Positions 24,064 through 37,599 of a stretch of DNA of 64,000 bases are shown here, one piece after another. Source of the stretch: Apoderus coryli (lineage: Eukaryota > Arthropoda > Insecta > Coleoptera > Attelabidae); NCBI GenBank assembly GCA_911728435.2, contig OU452203.1, positions 13,227,651 through 13,291,650 of the forward strand, read 5' to 3'. The notes beneath the pieces are model-generated. The model searched no databases. It saw only the letters and a list, made by a program, of their open reading frames with translations, and had not been told where the DNA came from. A program made the position numbers and the translations under genes. Every line of letters begins with the position of its first letter. The first letter of the stretch is position 1.

Positions 24064-24200
24064 CAGAGACTTTAACGAAATTTACATGGACATACTTATT
24101 AAATTAACCCGGTAAAATTCAGGGTAACATGCATTGTTTATTTTTAATAAAAGTGATGACGGTAATAATTATTGTTATATCGTTAGACCGACCCGTTCTC
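24064..24200 (-). other. wde: Probable non-coding first exon of the windei-like gene
   Basis: The strong donor CTCTG|GTAAGT ends at 24064. It would splice across about 0.93 kb to the acceptor at 23130-23131. The 5' end is not defined; it probably lies in the GC-richer block just upstream. Confidence 0.45.
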
Positions 24201-24330
24201 TCCGATGCTGCTTGCTGCTGCGGGCTGCCTAGCCTAGCTGTGTATTATGTGATGTGGTTGGTTTGGCAATATGGCTGCTAGCAGCGGCGGCACCTAACGC
24301 TTATGCGCATGCGTTGCCATTTCTACAAAC
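24180..24330. promoter_or_regulatory. Promoter-like GC-richer block with NRF1-like site
   Basis: This is a ~150-bp island of higher GC content in very AT-rich surroundings. TGCGCATGCG at 24304-24313 fits the NRF1 (Erect wing) consensus. It lies directly upstream of the candidate first exon of the minus-strand gene. Confidence 0.4.
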
Positions 24331-24708
24331 ACCACCTAGATTATTATTAATGCAGATTTCTGATTACTATTTGCGATTTACTGTCAGGAAAAAACACAAA
24401 TCATTACGAAAGGATTTCCTGAACATTAAGGACATGTTCCTGATATACCTATCTCCATTCCATCGCCAAGGCGGATTTGAGAGAAGTGGGGACCGACAGA
24501 TGGTTAGCCTGAGGCTTTCTATATCATTTGTGTCGCCTCCTACTGTGCCGTTAATCAATCAATCTGACCGTGACCTTTGTTTCTGATAATATTAATTCAA
24601 ATTAAAAATGTCTGATTCGAACTCTCACACAGTTAGGTATTTGACACAAAAAGCTAGGCAACTTTTTTTTACATCAAATTATTTCTATTTTTTATAAATA
24701 TTCATATA

Positions 24709-25309
24709 CACTGTATCCAAGAATGGGATAGCATTGGAATCTTGGAAATTGTAGGAGTTACAATTTCGGTAAAATTAGAAAAAAGTTGTACAATTTAAAA
24801 AGCTTTTAAATGGTGTTTTCAAAATTAAACTAACTTTAGCCGTTTTCGAGAATTTTTGAAAAAACAATTTTGTGCGATTTTTCTTAAATAATTTTAAATA
24901 ACAGCTAAAAACACTGAAAACATGTTTAAACCATTACGTGTGATACACCACCTATTTTTGAATTGAAAATTTAACAATAAAAAATACGTATTTAAAAAAA
25001 CGAAGTTGATGATGGTTTTTCAAAAACGAAACGTCGTAGCTATCTTTTTCTCCTCAAAAAGTAACAATGAGAGAGTGCTTTTCATTTTTTTATATCTGTA
25101 ATAATAATAATGTCAGAAATAAATAAAAACTAAAATCGCACAAAATCATTTTTTCAAAAATTCTCGAAAACGGCTAAAGTTAGTTTAATTTTCAAAACAC
25201 CATTTAAAAGGAGTTGAAATTGTACAATTTTTCTCTAATTTAACCGACATTGTAACTCCTACCATTTCCAAGATTCCAATGCTATCCCATTCTTATCTTG
25301 GACACAGTG
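24709..25309. mobile_element. MITE with ~175-bp terminal inverted repeats
   Basis: Ends CACTGTATCC and GGACACAGTG are flanked by TA. Arms of about 24,709-24,885 and 25,133-25,309 are imperfect reverse complements, with shared blocks such as ATGGGATAGCATTGGAATCT. The middle has no ORF. Superfamily unknown; the TA target suggests Tc1/mariner or a related type. Confidence 0.8.
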
Positions 25310-28300
25310 TATATTTATGTAAATTTTACATTTTTAGAGATAGATAAAAATAAAAAAAAATGTATTTTTAAAGATTTACACGATTACACGATGATTGTGA
25401 TTTATATCGCAAAATGTTAAATAGTACCTAATTCATTGCTAAATATACAGGGGTTTTATTAATTTTAGTGATATGATATTTTTAAATTTTACCTTATCTA
25501 AAAAAACGATCAACATCACTTTATTCATTCCAAAGATAATTCGTTGCAAAAATTCAAAAAAATACAAGGTGGTCCACACCCTTCTAGGGCACCCCTTATA
25601 TTGACTTTAATTTTAGTTTTTTTTGCTTGATCTTACCTCACCGATGAAAATGTTTAAACTAACTACCTGGTGGCCCATCCATATAACATTAAAATAACTA
25701 GTTTATGAAGATTAATCGGAAGACCACATAAATTACTGACTAGACGGGCGGCAAAAGATTAAAGCTGAATTAACAAACTGCATTTATTTTATTATTAATT
25801 TTGTACAAGTATATATACAAAATAATAATTATTGATCTTCTTTAGTTTAGATTTGGGCTAAGTAAACATTTTTACTCTATGAAATTACTATTATACTTAT
25901 AAGTCGAAGACCCTTATAAATTATAGCATCGTTTTTAAACGAAATTTTAACCAACTATAAATATATTAAATGATCATAGCTTTGGAAAAAGTATGTAAAC
26001 TAATCATCTACGTAATTATTTTCCAAATAACATGCTCGCAGCACGAAACGAAACGAGATAATTCACTCTTTTTCAAAATATACCTCTAAATTTACGGGAT
26101 TAAAAATGAGTTTTCAGCGTGGGACACATCAGATTTTTGGTACCAATTCCCTGCTACGTTGTTATTGACCCTGTAGTCTTTAATCCTAACGAAACAAGTT
26201 AGAATAGAACCGCTGCTGTGATGCGATGTTGCCAAGTTACGTGCTTGTAAATCTGTGATGGCAGCGAACCCAGTAAGAGTAGGTACACTACACAGCGCAA
26301 TAGATTGTGTTTGAAAATATATATATATATACGCTGCTGTTATAAAATCAGTTGTTAAAGGCGCTGCGCTGGCATGAGACTGCAATGACGCCATGTTATT
26401 TTGAGTAGATGGCCTTGGATCCAATTCCTGTTTATCGATTTATCTATATTGTATAGTATTTGGATATTGTGTAGTAGTTTTTGATTTAAGTTTAGTCTAA
26501 GGCTGATTGGATTAAAGAGAGAAATATATATGTTGCTGCTTAATTTTGATTCATTAAGAATTCCAGTTGGAATAGTCTTGATAAAAAATAAAATCGCATA
26601 CCTACGCACTTTTTGTAATATTCGTGGGCCTGGTTTTCTGTTTTTTTTTTTGACCATTTTCGAAGCCCAATTTTAATTTGAAAAATTGTCATCTCGTATC
26701 CTTAAAAAGTAAGTACTCTGTTATCTTGAGAACATACTTGATTAAAATGGAGGAATCAAATATAACAATTATTTTGAGAAAAAAATATAATGATGCAATA
26801 ATTAACAATTAATACTAAACAATATATTTTCTGCATTATATTATTTTTTCTGTAACCTATCTATTTTAATTTACTTATTCATAATTTAATTCTAAAACTC
26901 GATAGAATGGAAAGAAAAAGACATTAAAATACCTAGTGATAGTTAAGTGAAGTTTTATAAAAGGCCTAAAATTGCATAAGTACCTAAGTATTTATTATTT
27001 CACATAAAATTTTATACATTTTTCAATTTCTCAAATTACAACCGAAAAATTCAATAATAACTAAACTAAACGAGATGTACGAAATTGTCAACAATTTATA
27101 CTATATTATTGTATAAAAAAAAACTGATATCTAAAGCCTGATTCTATTAATAAATTTTTTTTTAATATTTCCTTCTGTATTTTCGGACGATGGAATAGAA
27201 ATCTGTGGCGTTTTTTTAATAGTATATTTCATATCACACCTCCCTCGTATGATGGATGTCTGCAATGTTGCAACTATGTAAATCGATACATGATACGTAG
27301 CAATAACATCTAAAGTAGGTAGGTACTCTAGACGTTATTGTACGTAGGCAACAAAATGTGACCTTTATTATAAAGCCAAATCTGAGTTAGCAAGTTTCAA
27401 AAAGAAAGGTCTAGTGAATACTTTTGAACACCGTTTTACTTATTTGTATGTAGGTAGGTATGTTGTAGGTTAGGTAGGTACTTACCAAAGTACCTAGGTA
27501 ATTGTTTATTATATTTTTAGAAACTACTTTTACCTCGAGGAGGCTAGGTAGGTACCTAATAATTTGCAATAATTTCCAAAATAATCAATCAGCTTTGACG
27601 CTTCAAGATGACAATAAACAATTATACTGAATTTCCTATACCTAACTAACCAAACGCTAAAAAAAGTCATGACGAACGCTTACCAACGATACTACGCGCG
27701 CCAAACCAAACGTTCCAAAACAAAATATTTCAACAAGCGACCTTCCCTCACCGGATACACTCCACATGGACTCGTCCACGTACTTTTCCATTGCAGGTAG
27801 CAAATGAAAAACAGTTCTACACTCATGGGATCATTTTATATTAAATTCATCAACATCCTCAATGAAAGCATTAACCCAAGATAGGTAGATAGGTTTTAAT
27901 TAAAAAAATATTATCATATAGGCTACCTACCTAATTACTTGAGATGAACCAGCAAAAGTTCAAAATACCAAATATGTCAAAATGACAGAAGCGATTAAGG
28001 AAGATATTCCGTTGTATTAATATTTAGTGCGTAGGTAGGTATTAATTAATTTGCATGTTTTACATTTATTTATACCTACCTACAATACGAAAGTAGGTAG
28101 GTATACCTACTACCGACCTTCCCTACTGTTTACACTTAGCTTAATATGGACTCGCCCATGTATTTTTACATCAAGCCAGTCGCTTGGTCACAGTATACAG
28201 AGCTTGGTGTCTAATAATTATTGAATTATTGTTACTGCATTTGTTTCAAACGATAGACACAAAAAAACTAGTACCTAGGTAGGTAGTTTTGGGAATATTC

Positions 28301-31300
28301 TGTCAAAACAACAGGATTACCAAGTGTATTCGAACACTACCTATAGGTACTTTGTAACAGCCACCAGATAGGTACCTACCTACCTAGGCCAATATAGTTC
28401 TGTATTTTCGAATGTATATCTATCGCTGAATCAACCTTTGATATAATTTTTTTTGGAGGTAACTGACTGGGGTATCTACTAGCCAACTTAAAAAAAAACC
28501 TTTAATATTAAAAAAGTTTTTCATTATTTTTACAGTTACGATTAGCTAGGTACCTAATAGATTCCACTTGTTCGCCATGGTCACCGGAGCAAAAGAAATT
28601 AAAATTTTTGCAACGTGATCCAATATACCTACCTACTTTCAATACAAAGCTCCAAAAACATAGGCTGCCAATTTTAAAAAATTCAGATGTCTGCCTTTTT
28701 ACCTATGCTACGCAGGTAGGTAGGTATACCAAACTATACCTTAATGATCAATGATTTGGAAGCTATAAAAGTGACTGAATAGGTATCTAGGGTTACCATT
28801 TTTTTTCTGGTAGAAATCTCCTGTTAACGGGCAACTAATACCTAGATACAGGCTGCCGAAACTTGTTTTTTGTAATTTTCTTATTTATCAAATTATTTAG
28901 TCGAAAATCTAAAATTATTTCAAAGACACCTTTTGAATAAAAAATATATCTATATGGTGAAACTGATTCTCTCATCTTGACCATTGGTAGCACCTACCTA
29001 TGTGGTCGTAATTGTCAATCAAAAGATTACGTGATATCGATGTTTCGTTATATATGCGAACACCAATCCGAACGGAAGTCAGAAATCCTGATTATCGTGT
29101 GGTAAGTCGTGAACACCTTGTATACCTACATGCCTCTACCCCAATTCCACACTCCACATAATAAATGTGAAAATCAAAGAATAAACTGATAGCATGTTGA
29201 TAACAGTCAAATATTACTTAACCAGTTGCCAACGAAATCAGTGGAAACAGCATCTATAAATAAAAGCAGCAGCGAACGCGCCACTGACTAGTGGCCTTCC
29301 CTCACGGCATACAGCCAACATAGACTCGTCCGTATACTTTTCCGCTAGAGACCAAAATGGGATCTGATGTGGTCTTCGTTTTCAAATATTTTAAAGGTTC
29401 GTGGGAATTATTAATGACAATCGATAAGCATCAGGATAATTTTATATTTACATTATATCCTTATTTTTTACGTTAAGAAAATCACTAAAATCATAGTGGC
29501 TAGGTATGTGGAAAACTAAACAGTCGTTTTTAAACAAATGACGTACCTAGTACCTATGTTAATGACATTACGTGAATGATACATTAAGAATAAAAGCACA
29601 TTCTTTCATTGGAAAAAAGATCACTAAGATCCAATTAAATAGGTAGGTATACTGAGTTTCATGCAAACCTAGGTACTACCTAGATAGGTAGATAGGATTT
29701 TAATATTTTTGGTATTCTCATATTATGATCTCCTTCTTAGACCTTTAATTAATTATTTTCTTTAGGTAGGTAGCTATATTATATTATTTTTAATGTGATC
29801 TCCAAATAGTTTGTTTTACCTGACTTATAAAAGATCAATGAATATTAATTTAATGTTTCAAAATTTTCAGGTCATGTCCTATTAGTCAAGTAGATATAGG
29901 TACCAGACCATTCAAAAAACAAGACTTAAATTTTGTTTCAGAGTGAAACAACATAAATTTAAAATAATTAATAGGATTATTAACTTTGACTACCGAAACT
30001 GACGAGCGACCGACGCCACTAACCGGATACCTAGGTATATTTCAGGTTTCTATCAAACCATTTCCGAGTAACGTGGCTGTGAGAGACAGAGAGGAAGAAA
30101 ACAGAAAAACTCTAAAGATACCTACCTATATCGATTTTCTTTAACTAACTTGAAGAGGCACCTGCACCGAAATATGTACACGAACACATTTCATAATTAT
30201 TTATTTGAGTTAACTTTCAAACACCCTGTATAGTGTTTAAGTATGAACATGTGTATGGTAAATAATATGCCGCATTCTCCTTTGATAAAAGTTTCGGTTG
30301 TTTTAGTTTTTTTTATCTCCTTTCTTCCCCTGGAATATTAGAGTGCCAACCTAATATCATTTTCTCTATTAACATAAATATTTATTAAACGATTAAAGAT
30401 AACTATAATATAGGGCTAGAAGTTGGCTCACTCCCATTAAAGGTTCGTGTATCTACATGAACTACATCTATATGTATCCTATTATCTATGACCATATTGG
30501 CAACAATGTACAGCGACCTACCTACCACACCTCTCAAGCGAAATGAACTCGTCCAAGTATTACGCATGTAAATCATTTTCTGGATAATATACTATCTGTT
30601 AAATATATTATGTAGGCATGATATTAAATATAAGTAATTTAAATAAAAAAAACTCAATATTTTCTTGATTTGCTTATACAAAATATTCATTATAAATGCG
30701 ATTTTTGTACGTCAGTTTGTACTATATAAAAGCTTTAGAAAATCTTGTCCTTGGGATAACCTTGATACGCCACTGCATATGTCAAATCCCAAATCCTATA
30801 AACCTACCCAGGTATTTAAAATTGATACAAATAATTTATTATATTATTACCACTACCACTATATAAACATATTTTATTGGTGGATACTTATTTGCATTTG
30901 AATAGAATTCAAGGTTATTGAGATTATCATACCTAATCACACTGAATCTCAGACCTACCTCGACCTATTTTTAAAAGATTAAATTAAATTTCTAGAAGCA
31001 ATGTAATATCATTATCCACAAAATTAAGTGTCTAATTATTAGTACAAAATGCTGCAGATATAATACGGTTTGGAATGCTTTGCTAAGTAGGTAACTCGGT
31101 ATTGTTTAAGATAGATCCACATCATATAAGTCACCTAATAGTAACTAAGTAGCAGATATAATACGGTTTGGAATGCTTTGCTAAGTAGGTAACTCGGTAT
31201 TGTTTAAGATAGATCCACATCATATAAGTCACCTAATAGTAACTAAGTAGTAGTAAGTAAATCTCCACTAATTTCATTATCACTTATACTTATCTACGCC

Positions 31301-34300
31301 ACTGAATCACTTATCGTTTACTAGATGCGCATGCGCATTACGCTATATATATATAATCATTAACGCCGCCTACTCAAATTCATTATTCTAACATCTCCCC
31401 TCCCATACATACAATCTACGCCACTGGTTTTTTATAATATATATAAGTTACTAAGGATTCACAAATACAGGTATTTCTATTAAGGACAACAAACATTAAT
31501 TGTTTACTATTAGAATATATGACATATTTGATTATGTCAAAATTCATAACATAATTTAGTTGAGGTTATGTAAAATTTAATACAGTTATAAACCACTTAC
31601 CCTATAGTTTTCTTCAGTTAATCATTAAAATATAATACACTACTATTTAATACAACCACATTGTCCGTCAACAAATAAATACCACACCACTCTGTAACTA
31701 TAAATATTAACTGAGTTATATACAGCGAGGGAACCAATATTTTCTGTTCACTGTTCAACAAACGAACCGCCAGACAACAAACGGCAAAGTGAAATGACAA
31801 CGGTCAACAGTGTTGCCGAGTTTTCATGTGCGCATAGTAGTCGTTATCGTTCATCGTTAATGTTTCATCTCCATCTAGCCTTTACATGTGTCTCTTTCTA
31901 GATTGTGCCGCTTTTCGAGGAATTTATATATCCCTATAGAAAATTGGACTTCAACCAAACACATCATAGGTAGGTATTTTAAATCTACTGCAGCAGAATG
32001 ACAATAGGAACGGAATTGGTAGGGGGAAATAATAGGACTCCCAAGATCTGGAGCTATAGTACATAGTACACAATGGTAAAGACTACCTATTAACCTTATT
32101 ATTGGTAGAGTAAGTACCGACCTAAGTAATAATAGTATTTTCATTATAGTTATGGATTGTTTAATTGATTTGTATATATACAGGGTATTCTAGAGGTTCA
32201 GGACTGTATTATATTTCTCTGTTTATATACCAGTGTATTCCGAAAGTTTACTTTGCTTTACTTGCAAGTCCCTCCTAATATGGTAGGTAGGAGGTAGGTA
32301 CCTAAATTAGACAATGATCTCATTTCCTGGGACATCTAGGTACCTACCTATGTCAGAAACTTAGTTTCAAGGTCAATGGGCCTTAGACTTATTTTGCAAA
32401 AGTTTTTTAGATAAATCCTTGTAAAGTTTTCGTAGGTCTTTAGGTACTAGGTAAACTAAAATAATTCAATAACTTTTTTTTTACAAAATTAAATAACTAT
32501 TAAGAGCTATATAATTTCTGTATAATAAATAATATAAGTAGGTAGGTATTAAATAATAAATATTCTTAAACTGTGTAATACCTATTGTTTATTCATTATT
32601 CATTAACTTTAAGTAATAAATAGTTTAATAATTGTATTTATAGATGTATTTATTAATAGGACTGAATTCGTCGGCTTACAAAATTAAATGATAAATTATT
32701 ATATTACGTTTTGAAATAAGCCACTTTATCATAGGTATAATTATGGAAAAGACGAAGCATCTTGTCTCACAATCACCTATCGGATTCATCGTTGTTGTTT
32801 GGTGGATGCGCCATTTAAAAGTATCTACTAATACATTTTTTATACATCCAAAAATTTTAATAGATCCTAGATACCTAGGTCAATTTTCACATTTTTTTAC
32901 AATATATCAAAATGTATTTTAAAAAATGGAAATAGGTATTGTTGGAATGTTAAGAAAAAAATGTAAATTAATTAACGTAATCACTTTCGTTTCTCCTATA
33001 CCCAGGTACATCTGTTTTAATTCTGTAAAAATAGAACGTATCCTAGAAATGTACATATGAAATTATTATTTATATTTATTATTCTTAAAGTTTATAACGG
33101 TCTGATGATGACAAAATATGTACATGTTTTCGAAACTTATGTAGATACATAATCATCGTTATTTAAATTTTAGGATATAAAATAAAACTACCATATACCT
33201 AGCCTTGAAACCTCAAAAGAGAAAACCTATCGCGCATGGCTTTTATACTAGGATCCAAAAACTGGGAGGGATACAATATGTATGTTATTTTACTAAAATA
33301 AAAATGTAGCCTGTTCGTGTTCAACAACGTTGCCGGATTATAAATACTCGTGTGCTGCAGAGCACAACTAGCGAAATAACCTTGAAGTCACCTTTTCGGA
33401 CGAGTTCATTGTAACTGTGATATCGGGGTCAGATCGAGTGGTATAAATAACAATCATACTTTGTTGACTAGTTGGTAGGTAGGTATTCGTTTATTTTATG
33501 AAAAGGAGGAAGTAGGTACCTATTTTGTATAATAAATATAGGTATTGTGGATTCAATGTTTCGGACATTTTGAGTTATGCATTATCAGTATCATTTCATA
33601 ACTAATTACGCTATATATACGATATAAGAAAACTTAACTAATATATACCTAGGTGCCTATAAATTATTGTCCCTACCTCTGTACTCTGTACCTTACCTAG
33701 GTATTTATTCAAATTTTGTTTTTAATTAAATAAAATGTAATAGGTAGGACCGTTGATTGAAAATTGTAAAGTCAACGATAGCTAGTTAATAAATAATGTT
33801 ACTATGTCGGTCAGAGCAATAATTTTTATTTATTTTTTATTTTATAGGTATTACCCATTTTAAGTAGGTATTTTATATTTTAAAATAACAATACCATTAT
33901 CCTATACCATTCTAATTTCGAATTATAGGTAATTAGATAGGTAGCTACCTAACTAATATCTATCGGGATACCTATTAACTACCTAACGAAAATGCCCTCT
34001 TTAGTTAACCTTAAAACTTTTTGTAGGTATTAGGATAAATGATGTATGTCCCTATCTACCTATTTGTCAGTTTTTACGAATAATTTGCCACCTATTAATA
34101 AAATTTAATTGAAATAAATATCATTTTCTCTTAAATTATGTTTTAGTTGAAATAAAATGATACGCTTATGCTTTTAAGAAATTCTTTATTCTCTATTGAA
34201 CTGTTTTTTTTAATTTGTATCTACTTTACAAATCCACCCAGTATATTTCGTCTTCATTATTCACTCAATTTTGAAGTTTGCACCAAACATTTCTGAAATT

Positions 34301-35060
34301 GATTTTGTACCCACCTACATTTCCCGAATGGAATTAACATCATATTTACCAGTAGAAATCTACTCCGTGTAAAAATATAGAGGAAAAGTTATACATAGTA
34401 ATTCAATAAATTTAGTATTGCTATTGACCGGTAGATGGCAACTTGCAATTTTTAGATATTTGTTTTTACAACAGATGGAGTTAATGTGAGTTTGGTTTTA
34501 TGGAATGTCTATATATTTTCTTTAAATAATTCTTTAGCTTTAAATTATTAGTGTATTTTAATAAATAGGCATTCATTATTCATAAATAGTATTTTGTCAG
34601 AACTTATTTCTGGTCGAGTCATCTAGTTTAGTGAAGTTACAATAATTATTTAAAGGCATAAGTACCTATTAGATTTTCAACATTAATATAGGTACCTAGA
34701 TGTCGCTGTCGTTTATACAATTTTAATTTATTCATTCTATACAGATCAATCAAAAATTTTAAAAATTCCCTATCTACTTCTCAAACTTATCCGAAATACC
34801 TACCTATTAAATAATTTTTCATTGTTTTAATAAAGTAGGTAAATAGGTATAGCCTAAAACATTAACGACAATAAATTAGATCACATTGGCTTTCGAAAAG
34901 CGTGTAAAGTTTAAAACTCGAAAACGGTTCACGTTCTCGGTAATAAACAAGGATCCATTTTACCGACGTTTTAACTAAATAATTTCGAATCAGCGTCCTT
35001 AAGTTCAAAAACTAGTGAGTTTAGAAGCCAACAATAAAACTACAAGTTTGAAAATGTCAA
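25310..35060. other. Gene-poor region rich in TAGGTA tracts
   Basis: No ORF in this stretch has a recognisable domain. From about 27.3 kb to 34.9 kb, runs of TAGG/CCTA and TAGGTACCTA palindromes occur every few hundred bases. Single ACAGGG-type element ends are seen near 25.45, 30.23 and 32.18 kb. A strong minus-strand donor (CTATAGG|GTAAGT) at 31601 may mark an unannotated upstream exon. TGCGCATGCGCA at 31326-31337 is a perfect NRF1-like palindrome. Confidence 0.55.
31054..31249. repeat. Perfect 98-bp tandem duplication
   Basis: Copies 31054-31151 and 31152-31249 are identical by eye. They begin GCAGATATAATACGGTTTGG. Confidence 0.95.
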
Positions 35061-35068
35061 ATTTCGAA

Positions 35069-36122
35069 TTAATAATAATAATAATAAAAGGCTTTATTGT
35101 AAAAATAAACATTTTACAAATGGCGAAGTTGAAGTTAGTTTATACTTCTTAATTTAACCTAAGTATCAATTAATTAATCACAAATACCATCGAACAAATC
35201 AATTATTAATAGGTAATAGCAATAACAATAAACACAAAATAAAAATAAAACAAAAACACATCAATCTCAAACTTCAATCAACTTTATACAAATCTGTGTA
35301 TCAGATTCTTTACTGTTTGCTTAAAACGATATCCCTTTAACAGTTTTACATCATAGGGCACCTTGTTATAGATACAAGCTACATTATATGAAGGATCTTT
35401 CAAAAATTGCCGTCAAGTGCATAGGCGGTGTTATAGTATATTTATTTCGTATATCTATATTGTGTACATCTCCCCTGAACGACACCCTCTCATAGAGATA
35501 ATCTGGCATTTTGACAGAAATTATTTTGTTATACAAAACAAGAGAGTGCAGCATCCTACGTTCTTCCATCCTCAGCCATTCCATTTCTCTTAATTTGGCT
35601 GTGACGCCTCGTTCTCCCCTCCTTATTCCCCCAATCAATCTTACACAAGAATTCTGCAGCAGCTGAATTCGACCACTTACCTTTTTTGTTAGGCATGGCC
35701 CATAGACAGCATCCGCAAAATTAAAATGCGATAACACTAGGGAATCACACAGTACTTTCCTAGTTTGGTAATCTAAAACCCGTCTGCAGCCATATATCAT
35801 TTTCAAATTACAAAAAGCATTTTTGACATATTTACTTACATCAGTCCCAAGTTACGGGCTGATTTTACGCTTTCTAGTTTGGTATTGCCCACTCTTATAT
35901 CAACCAAATGACAAAAATTGAATCTAAAATTCTTATTTCCAAACAATAAAAGTTCGGATTTTTTGGGGTTTATTTCTAGACAGTGATCCTTAGATGCTTT
36001 AATGAGTAAATTTAAATCTAAATTAATATTTGCAGAGGATTCCACAAATTTTTCCGGTGAGAAGGACATATAAAGTTGGGTGTCATCCGCATATATATGT
36101 GTTTTACAATAATTCAATTCAA
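35069..36122 (-). mobile_element. 5'-truncated CR1/jockey-like LINE
   Basis: On the minus strand 36117-35836 encodes the second half of a reverse transcriptase with HIYADDTQLYM (the YADD active site), then CLEINPKKSELLLFG and LGLM. After a frameshift at about 35,837 the frame resumes with DVSKYVKNAF-type sequence. It continues through 35806-35384 (VLCDSLVLSHFNFADAVYG, then QLLQNSCVRLI), the usual RT thumb and C-terminal region. The 3' end shows ACAATAAAGCC followed by a TTA-rich microsatellite at 35069-35092, as in CR1/jockey-type tails. The 5' part, including the first RT motifs, endonuclease and ORF1, is absent. Dead copy. Confidence 0.8.
35384..36117 (-). pseudogene. LINE reverse transcriptase C-terminal half (frameshifted)
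   Basis: Two open pieces, 36117-35836 and 35806-35384, are offset by one frame. YADD is at about 36,085. A single-base loss near 35,837 best explains the break. The end FERSFI at 35384 is followed by a stop. Confidence 0.75.
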
Positions 36123-36332
36123 TTTAGATGTTAACTGGGATGTATGCAATTAAAGTTTTATTTTTAAACCCAAGAATTTTTGAATAATTAATGTTTAATT
36201 TTTATTTTATATGATTGCTAAGAATCGTTATCGGTCATCACTGCATGCATTTGATCGACAATAACCAAAGAGTACCTTTTTTTAGTTGCAGGTTCAGACT
36301 ACTCAGATTTATTTTCTTTTTATTCTTTATTA

Positions 36333-36638
36333 TACAGGGTGTTAAAAATGTAATCTTTAAGGCCTGGATTTTAGTCCGCCCCTGGTAAACTAAAAAAGCT
36401 AGATTAATTTCAAGAACACAATCTTAAGAGGTCCTTACTTGCGTTCATCGTATACAATTTTTGATATATTATACATATTACTTTAATAGTTATTCAAGAA
36501 CAACCGATTTGCGACGACGTTCTATAGGGGCATATAAATCTCCGTAAAGAATACCTGGATGTAAAAAAATATACGCACTTGTTAAATATTTTCTATCTGC
36601 TTCCGAGAGATTCCCCACATTTTCCGGGACACCCTGTA
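36333..36638. mobile_element. Short MITE with TACAGGGTG ends
   Basis: TACAGGGTGTT on the left and GACACCCTGTA on the right enclose 306 bp with no ORF. The outermost TA may be the target duplication. It shares end sequences with the elements at 39.9, 40.3 and 55.8 kb. Confidence 0.65.
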
Positions 36639-37115
36639 TAGAACTATATTTCTCAAACGATTAGTTATTAGTTCAATTATTATTCTAAATTATATCGGAA
36701 TTTTTCGCTAACAAAAGAAACAAGTAAAATTTTAACTGACTATATAAAATAAAACTCTAAAAACTAGTTGTTTACATTATTCGTTTTTTTTCTGTTTTCT
36801 TATCTGTAATATTCTGAAATATTATTCTATTTACAATAGAAGTGGGTATGTACTTTTTTATATTTCTTTGTGCACGGCAATATATAGATTTTTCGGCATA
36901 TTGTAATGAAATAAGTACCTACGTTTTACAATTATTTTTTTGATTCAAATAAAATGTATTCAGTAGACAATCTTTTCGCGAAGTGTAAAGATGTGTTATA
37001 TATTCTAGAAGATATTTTTGGTATTTTACAATACCACGAACAATGTCTCGCGAATATATATTAAGTGGATTAGATATACTTAGATTTGTTTTTGGATATT
37101 TTTTTTTATAAATTT

Positions 37116-37296
37116 TCAATCATCGCCGCGGCCCTCGCGTAATAGTGATGTGTCTATTAAAAAAATCAGTAATTTCGTCGGGCTACTCAGTTTTTAAATC
37201 TAGTGAACAATTCAGTGCTTGAAACTATGTAAAGATTGGTTATTGGTGATGATGGTATGGTATCCATGAGGTGAAGCAAAGGAAGGAGTATCAGGT
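37116..37296 (+). other. Orphan cassette e of the 1.9-kb repeat
   Basis: Diverged copy of cassette e (TCAATCATCGCC... to GTATCAGGT|GTAAGT), followed by the same intron start up to about 37,370. The repeat resumes only at about 41,132, after a 3.8-kb block of inserted repeats. Confidence 0.6.
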
Positions 37297-37599
37297 GTAA
37301 GTTATTTTAATTTTTTAGATTTTCAGATTAAAATGTCCAATAGTTCTAAATATTTCTCACACAATTATTTATAGAAACAACTTTTTGAACGTTCCATTTC
37401 AAGATACCTATGAAACTTTATTTTATCATATTTTTGAGAAGAAAAATAAACTGTTGCCCTCGAGGTACGAATAGCTCTCCATATTTAAGTGTAAAAGTAA
37501 TAATTGTATGACCTTTTTTTTAAGTATCGGGTTTTGTTCCTTTTTCTTCTGTGTGGAGGCACTATTTATACGTACATATTTTATATTTCAGATCTTCTA

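Noticed and set aside
24254..24586. 110-residue ORF near the promoter block
   Set aside because: Low-complexity Ala/Leu start, no domain; its reverse strand is equally open. More likely promoter DNA.
26092..26657. Two overlapping minus ORFs of about 100 residues
   Set aside because: No recognisable domain, include a TA microsatellite, no splice support.
27300..34900. TAGG-rich tracts as telomeric repeat
   Set aside because: The insect telomere unit is TTAGG; here the unit is mainly TAGG/TAGGTACC, interspersed and short.
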